NCBI GenBank assembly: GCA_035646815.1
Contig: DASRON010000025.1
Location: forward strand, 1-45,086
Length of the DNA: 45,086 nt
Origin: GCA-002784865 sp035646815
GTDB lineage: Bacteria > Patescibacteriota > Microgenomatia > Levybacterales > UBA12049
Direction: 5' to 3'
Below are positions 40,571 to 45,086 of the stretch, in pieces. Each line of letters begins with the position of its first letter. Within the stretch, counting starts at the first letter, position 1. The notes under the pieces are model-generated. The model worked only from the letters and a program-made list of their open reading frames with translations. It was not told the DNA's origin and did no database searches. Position numbers and translations under genes: made by a program.

Positions 40571-41638
40571 ATGAATATACAAGAACTATTAGAAGTAACA
40601 ATTAAAAACAAAGCTTCGGATTTGCACTTACTAGTTGGTCTCCCACCTGCTATTAGAATTGATGGAACTCTAAACTATTTAAATAGCTACGGACAAATTT
40701 CTCCACAAGATATTGAAACAATGATTTCGTCTATTTTAAAGCCTGAACAAAAAGAATTATTAGATGCTAACAAAGAAATTGATTTTTCCTTGGGATTTGG
40801 CGGAGGTGCTTATGGTGATCTTGGAAGATTTAGAATAAATGCATATTATCAAAGAGGATATTTAAGTGCTGCTTTTAGATTTTTAGAACCTAAAATAAAA
40901 ACAATTGAAGAACTTAAACTTCCTAAGATTTGTCATACCTTTGCTGACTTAAGACAAGGGTTTGTTTTGGTTACTGGTCCAACCGGTCATGGAAAATCAA
41001 CAACGATTGCAGCAATTATAAATGAAATAAACATTAAAAGAGCAGCTCACATATTAACCATAGAAGACCCAATAGAATATGTTTATCCTATTGAAAAAAG
41101 TATTGTTTCCCAAAGAGAAATAGATATTGATACTCATTCTTGGGCAAACGCCTTAAGATCTGCTCTGAGAGAAGATCCAGATGTTGTTTTAGTAGGAGAA
41201 ATGAGAGATCCTGAAACAGTTTCTGCAGCTATTACAATTGCTGAAACTGGGCATTTGGTTTTTTCAACACTTCACACAAATTCTGCATCACAAACAATTG
41301 ATAGAATAATTGATGTATTTCCAGCAAATCAACAAGCTCAGATTAAAACACAATTAGCTTCTTCTTTAAAAGGAATTATTTCTCAGCGTTTACTTCCGCA
41401 AATAAGCGGAGGAAGAGTGCCCGCAGTAGAAGTGCTTGTAGGAAATTCTGCTGTTGCAAGTAATATTCGTGAAGGAAAAACACATTTAATTGATTCTGTT
41501 ATTCAAACATCTCAAGAGTCTGGAATGATTACGCTTGAATCATCACTTGCATCTCTTGTTTTATCAGGAACAATTAGCTTAGATATAGCAAAAGGTTACT
41601 CCTTAAGACCAAATGAATTAATGCGATTACTCGGATAA
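40571..41638 (+). CDS. pilT: type IV pilus retraction ATPase PilT
   Basis: 355 residues. N-terminal PAS-like part (MNIQELLEVTIKNKASDLHL), then Walker A GPTGHGKSTTIAA, in which the usual serine after G is His. Walker B region VVLVGEMRDPETVSAA, the His box HLVFSTLHTNSASQ and the C-terminal region PAVEVLVGNSAVASNIREGK follow, as in PilT. It lacks the zinc element of PilB. It drives pilus retraction and twitching or DNA uptake. Three bases after pilB, four before pilC. Confidence 0.95.
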   Translation: MNIQELLEVTIKNKASDLHLLVGLPPAIRIDGTLNYLNSYGQISPQDIETMISSILKPEQKELLDANKEIDFSLGFGGGAYGDLGRFRINAYYQRGYLSAAFRFLEPKIKTIEELKLPKICHTFADLRQGFVLVTGPTGHGKSTTIAAIINEINIKRAAHILTIEDPIEYVYPIEKSIVSQREIDIDTHSWANALRSALREDPDVVLVGEMRDPETVSAAITIAETGHLVFSTLHTNSASQTIDRIIDVFPANQQAQIKTQLASSLKGIISQRLLPQISGGRVPAVEVLVGNSAVASNIREGKTHLIDSVIQTSQESGMITLESSLASLVLSGTISLDIAKGYSLRPNELMRLLG

Positions 41639-41642
41639 ATAA

Positions 41643-42848
41643 ATGAGACTTAGATATAAAGCAGCAACAAAAGAAGGAAAAATAATTCAAGGTTTAATTG
41701 ACGCAAAAGATGTAAATGAAGCAGCTGGTTACCTTCGTAATAAGGAATTTATGGTTATAAGAATAGATGCAGTAACTTCTGATTCTTTTCAAGCTCTTCT
41801 TGCAAAATTAAATAAAGTAAAATCAGCAGATGTAGTTTTATTTACAAGACAATTATCCTCAATGCTTGAATCAGGGCTTACATTAATGCGCGCACTTGAA
41901 ATATTTAGAGATCAAGTTCAAAGCAAAGCAATGATTGAAGTTGTTAGTAGTCTTATAACCGATGTTGAAGGAGGAAGACCTTTATCTTCTGCTCTTGCCA
42001 AATTTCCAGATGTTTTTTCCCCAATTTACATATCTTTAGTAAGAGCAGGAGAATCTTCAGGTCTTTTGGATAAAGTTCTTTTACGACTTGCTGATAATTT
42101 AGAAAAACAGCAAAAACTTAAAAGCACAATTAAGGCAGCACTTATGTACCCTATGGTAGTTGTTACCTTGATGATCGTTGTTGTTTTTGTTATGATGATT
42201 TTTGTAATTCCACAACTTTCTGTTTTGTATAAAAACTTAAATATTCCCCTTCCTTTACCGACTCAGATAATTGTTGGAATGTCTAATTTTGTAATTATAT
42301 TTTGGCCAATTATCATTATTGCCTCTGTTTTTTTGTTTGTGTTTTTAAAAAGATGGAAAAAAACAGAGCAAGGACAGCTTATTTTAGATAACATAGTTTT
42401 AAAAACGCCTGTATTTGGCCTTTTAATAAAACAAACGATCCTAACAGAGTTTTCAAGAACATTTGGACTCTTAGTTGGAACAGGAACATTAGTTGTTGAT
42501 GCACTTTTAGAGACAGGAGATACAATGGGAAATATATATTATAAGAATGCCGTTAAAGATGTTTCAAAACAAGTTGAAAAAGGAATTTCTGTTGGGGATG
42601 CTATGCAGGCAAATCCTTTGTTTCCTGCTATGATTGTCCAGCTTGTAAAAGTCGGAGAGCAAACCGGAAAAGTTGATGATAACCTTCTAAAAGCATCTGA
42701 ATATTATGAACGTGAAGTAAATCAAACTGTAAAAACCCTAACAACAGCAATGGAGCCTTTTATTATGGTTATTTTAGGTGTAGGCGTAGGGTTTTTAATT
42801 ATTTCTGTAATTACTCCAATTTATAGTTTAATTTCAACAATTCAATAG
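41643..42848 (+). CDS. pilC: type IV pilus inner-membrane platform protein PilC
   Basis: 401 residues, with two T2SSF domains. The start is MRLRYKAATKEGKIIQGLID. Domain 1 has FTRQLSSMLESGLTLMRALE, then membrane segments near 167-190 and 210-230. Domain 2 has FSRTFGLLVGTGTLVVDALL and VKVGEQTGKVDDNLLKASEY, with a final membrane helix (MVILGVGVGFLIISVITPIY). It anchors the pilus motor in the membrane and couples the ATPases to pilin insertion. No Shine-Dalgarno sequence is obvious; the gene follows pilT by four bases. Confidence 0.96.
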   Translation: MRLRYKAATKEGKIIQGLIDAKDVNEAAGYLRNKEFMVIRIDAVTSDSFQALLAKLNKVKSADVVLFTRQLSSMLESGLTLMRALEIFRDQVQSKAMIEVVSSLITDVEGGRPLSSALAKFPDVFSPIYISLVRAGESSGLLDKVLLRLADNLEKQQKLKSTIKAALMYPMVVVTLMIVVVFVMMIFVIPQLSVLYKNLNIPLPLPTQIIVGMSNFVIIFWPIIIIASVFLFVFLKRWKKTEQGQLILDNIVLKTPVFGLLIKQTILTEFSRTFGLLVGTGTLVVDALLETGDTMGNIYYKNAVKDVSKQVEKGISVGDAMQANPLFPAMIVQLVKVGEQTGKVDDNLLKASEYYEREVNQTVKTLTTAMEPFIMVILGVGVGFLIISVITPIYSLISTIQ

Positions 42849-42883
42849 AGATGGTAAAGTTACGATAGCTTTAGATTAGGGGC

Positions 42884-42913
42884 TTGACAAGATATTTTGA
42901 ATATGGTTATTAT
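42884..42913 (+). promoter_or_regulatory. internal promoter before the major-pilin-like gene
   Basis: TTGACA (42884-42889), 18-base spacer, TATTAT (42908-42913), then ten bases to the ATG at 42924. A separate promoter for the pilin inside the operon would allow much higher expression than of the motor genes. Confidence 0.6.
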
Positions 42914-42923
42914 AAATACATAC

Positions 42924-43505
42924 ATGAAAAAACTCACTGCCCTATTTAAAAACAACAGAGGTTTTACATTAATAGAACTTTTAGTCGTTATAGGAATCCT
43001 CGGAATTTTAGCAGCAGCACTTATCGCAACAATTGATCCATTTGAACAGCTTAAAAAAGCAGATGATGCAAAAATTAAAAATATTTCTGTAGAATTTCAA
43101 ACAGCAAATGTAAGATATTACACAAGTCATGGTGCATTTCCATGGAATGATACAGATGTGTCAAATTCAAATGTTAATTGTCAGGGGGTAGCGGGATCAG
43201 CATTTCCTCTACAATTAGGTTCAGGAGCATTATTAACTGACTGTATAGGAACTTCACTTATTTCTAATAGTTTAATTGGAGATGGAGAACTTAAAGGGTC
43301 TTTTTCAAGCAACACAGTTGATCTAGACAAGATATGGTTAAATTGGAGCAGTAGTGATGCAACCAATCTGATTGTTTGTTTCAGTCCAACCTCTAAGTCT
43401 CAAAAAGCAGCTTCTGATACAAAATACGATAACAAAGGAACAGCAATTACTGGTTGTCCTTCTGCATTAGCATTAGATGGAGTTTGCTTTTGGTGCACAA
43501 GATAG
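42924..43505 (+). CDS. type IV prepilin (major pilin candidate)
   Basis: 193 residues from the ATG at 42924. The leader MKKLTALFKNNRG is cut before FTLIELLVVIGILGILAAAL, with glutamate at mature position 5. DPFEQLKKADDAKIKNISVEF follows as the start of the globular domain. Six cysteines lie in the second half, with a CFWC motif three residues from the end. The TTG upstream start would run through the -10 box of the internal promoter. It is the best major-pilin candidate because of that promoter; this is inference. Confidence 0.92.
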   Translation: MKKLTALFKNNRGFTLIELLVVIGILGILAAALIATIDPFEQLKKADDAKIKNISVEFQTANVRYYTSHGAFPWNDTDVSNSNVNCQGVAGSAFPLQLGSGALLTDCIGTSLISNSLIGDGELKGSFSSNTVDLDKIWLNWSSSDATNLIVCFSPTSKSQKAASDTKYDNKGTAITGCPSALALDGVCFWCTR

Positions 43506-43516
43506 TTAGTTAATAA

Positions 43517-44305
43517 ATGCCTCTTTTTTATTCAATAATAATTTTCTCAATAGGATTATGTATTGGTTCATTTATAAATGTTGTAATAGATAGACTTCCT
43601 AAAAAAGAATCAGTAATTTCTGGAAGATCATATTGCGATAATTGTCGTAAAAAGCTTAGTTGGTACGAGCTTATTCCCATCATCTCGTTTTTTATCTTAA
43701 AAAGAAAGTGTAAGGTTTGCAAAACATCTCTTAGCTTTCAATATCCAGCGATAGAGATTATTACAGGAATTTTAGTTTTGTTTTCTTTTCTGTTCTTAAT
43801 TTCAGATAAAAGTTTAAATCTATTTACTTATATTTTACTTTTTTATTACATTTCGATTATTTCTTCTTTTATTGCTATTTTTGTAATAGATATTAAGTAC
43901 GGAATAATTCCAGACAAAATAATAGTTTTTCTGCTTTTTGTAGTACTCCCCTATTCTTTTATTTTTCAAAAACCATTCATTTTTGATTCCTTTATTTCGG
44001 CAATTTCTGCTTTTATATTCTTTCTAATATTAGTATTAGTTACTAAGGGCAAAGGTATGGGTTTTGGAGATGCTAAACTTGCCTTTGTAATGGGTATTAT
44101 TCTCTCTTTTCCTGCGATAGTTGTATCTTTGTATGTGGCTTTCTTGACAGGTGCTTTTGTTTCAATCATACTCGTTATATGGGGCAAAAAACACTTCAAA
44201 AAGAGCACAATTCCTTTTGCACCGTTTTTAGCATTTGGAACAATACTCTCTCTTTTTTTAGGAAGTCAAATTTGGCAGTTCGCAAAACAAATTCTTCAAT
44301 TCTAG
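43517..44305 (+). CDS. pilD: prepilin peptidase / N-methyltransferase
   Basis: 262 residues, A24 family. Cleaves prepilin leaders and methylates the new N-terminus. The N-terminal cytoplasmic domain holds the zinc cysteines C40, C43, C65 and C68 (YCDNCRKK and RKCKVCKT). The catalytic aspartates are D125 in VIDIKYGIIPD and D185 in GMGFGDAKLA. About seven membrane helices. It lies 11 bases after the pilin gene, and its 3' end overlaps the next pilin gene by 34 bases. Confidence 0.96.
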   Translation: MPLFYSIIIFSIGLCIGSFINVVIDRLPKKESVISGRSYCDNCRKKLSWYELIPIISFFILKRKCKVCKTSLSFQYPAIEIITGILVLFSFLFLISDKSLNLFTYILLFYYISIISSFIAIFVIDIKYGIIPDKIIVFLLFVVLPYSFIFQKPFIFDSFISAISAFIFFLILVLVTKGKGMGFGDAKLAFVMGIILSFPAIVVSLYVAFLTGAFVSIILVIWGKKHFKKSTIPFAPFLAFGTILSLFLGSQIWQFAKQILQF

Positions 44306-44784
44306 GCTTTACTTTAATTGAGCTTATTACCTCAGTTGCAGTACTTGCAATTATTGCAACTATTAGCGTTGTTGCCCTAGATCCTTTTACGCAATTTCAA
44401 AAAGCAGGTGATGCAAGAATCAAATCAGATCTTTCACAGATTGAAAAATCATTTGAGCTGTATTATGAAGACAATGGCAAATATCCGGATGCAACTGCCT
44501 CCTATAAAATTAACTCATTAGGTGGAGAGATTGATTGGGGTACTGCTTGGCAGCCATATATGAATATCCTTCCTAAAGACCCAAGGTCTAATCGAAATTA
44601 TGTTTATTACTCCCCTTCTGATGGACAGTCATATTATATATATGCTAATCTAAATAGAGAGGAGGATACGGCTCTTTGCAATTCAGATGGATCTGCTTGT
44701 AGTTCTTTAAGTCAGAATGGCGTAACTGAAGATTGCGGAGCAGTGTGTAATTTTGGAGTTTCTAGTCAAAATGTAAGCCCATGA
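44272..44784 (+). CDS. type IV prepilin-like protein
   Basis: 170 residues if the TTG at 44272 is used. This start has an AGGAAG ribosome-binding site six bases upstream and gives a short basic leader (AVRKTNSSILG) before FTLIELITSVAVLAIIATIS, as prepilins require. The ATG at 44179 would add 31 residues with no precedent and lies deep in pilD. The globular part starts DPFTQFQKAGDARIKSDLSQ, close to the pilin at 42924. It ends with DCGAVCNFGVSSQNVSP, similar to the cysteine-rich prepilin at 22444. It overlaps the next pilin gene by ATGA. Confidence 0.88.
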   Translation: MAVRKTNSSILGFTLIELITSVAVLAIIATISVVALDPFTQFQKAGDARIKSDLSQIEKSFELYYEDNGKYPDATASYKINSLGGEIDWGTAWQPYMNILPKDPRSNRNYVYYSPSDGQSYYIYANLNREEDTALCNSDGSACSSLSQNGVTEDCGAVCNFGVSSQNVSP

Positions 44785-45086
44785 AAAAAGGATTTACTTT
44801 AATTGAACTTTTGATAGTAGTAGCTATAATAGGAGTCTTAGCAACGCTTCTTATGTCAAATTTTGTGGGAGTAAGACAAAGAGGAAGAGATGCAGAAAGA
44901 AAGTCAGATTTAAGACAAATGCAATCTGCTTTAGAAATGTATAGAGCAGATAACGGTTTATATCCTCTTACAGCAGCATTTCCTGCTTGTGGGACTTCTT
45001 TTACATACGATGATGGAGGAAATGTAACTACCTATATGCAAAAAGTTCCTTGTGATCCTGTAAATAGTGGTTCTCTTGTTCTTACT
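44781..45086 (+). CDS. type IV pilin/pseudopilin, 3' part beyond the window
   Basis: Begins in an ATGA overlap with the preceding pilin gene. The leader is only MKKG, then FTLIELLIVVAIIGVLATLL and SNFVGVRQRGRDAERKSDLRQ, followed by ALEMYRADNGLYP. The very short leader and the RxRDAxRKxDLxQ pattern are those of GspG/PulG-like pseudopilins and CPR minor pilins. The reading frame is still open at the window edge after 102 codons, so the gene continues. Confidence 0.92.
   Translation, partial: MKKGFTLIELLIVVAIIGVLATLLMSNFVGVRQRGRDAERKSDLRQMQSALEMYRADNGLYPLTAAFPACGTSFTYDDGGNVTTYMQKVPCDPVNSGSLVLT

Noticed and set aside
1..45086. CRISPR array, prophage or insertion sequence
   Set aside because: No regularly spaced repeats, no cas, phage structural or transposase genes were seen. 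The tyrosine recombinase and serine recombinase remnant are the only mobility-related genes.

Overview
The window looks like a chromosome segment from a low-GC, streamlined bacterium, most probably a member of the Candidate Phyla Radiation (Patescibacteria), with Microgenomates-type lineages the best guess. This is inference from gene content and style: compact versions of housekeeping proteins, many small membrane proteins, a core type IV pilus operon and extensive use of start codons placed directly behind -10 boxes. TGA ends ordinary genes (carA, carB, gyrA, a pilin), so the UGA-as-glycine code of Gracilibacteria/SR1 does not apply.

Layout. 1-2.5 kb: the 3' end of murB, a DUF3467 protein and a Kef-type antiporter. 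2.45-9.1 kb: mostly minus strand, with rpmE-prfA and then a five-gene operon (two exported proteins, an M24 peptidase, an AI-2E-type permease, hisS). Between these lie two plus-strand orphans and a strongly promoted small gene that appears frameshifted. 9.1-20.7 kb: mostly plus strand, with a degenerate metallo-beta-lactamase fold protein, dnaB and a hidden 54-codon gene, DedA plus two glycosyltransferases, a serine-recombinase remnant beside tRNA-Leu(CAA), then NIF3-like, efp, an Lgt-like protein, an RluA-type synthase, a LytR_C protein, yebC and a membrane protein.

20.7-24.8 kb looks accessory. An 870-base gap holds a 15-bp perfect hairpin, copies of a TTTGAGGCTA repeat and one perfect DnaA box. 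It is followed by an orphan PD-(D/E)XK nuclease-like gene, a cysteine-rich prepilin, a CAP-domain protein, a membrane-anchored protein and a tyrosine recombinase. 25.7-38.7 kb is minus strand: a SIMPL protein, the pyrimidine genes pyrB-carA-carB followed by a 25-codon stump of dihydroorotase, then folD, gyrA, ppa, gyrB, a hidden 36-codon membrane peptide and holB. 38.8 kb to the end is the type IV pilus operon pilB-pilT-pilC-pilin-pilD-pilin-pilin, with the last gene cut by the window edge.

Points most worth checking: the pyrB promoter, whose predicted transcript starts in a C run at the base of a hairpin that ends in six U just before the start codon; the dihydroorotase stump still coupled to carB; the frameshifted small gene at 4.3 kb; the PD-(D/E)XK gene beside a repeat-rich gap; and the many apparently leaderless genes.
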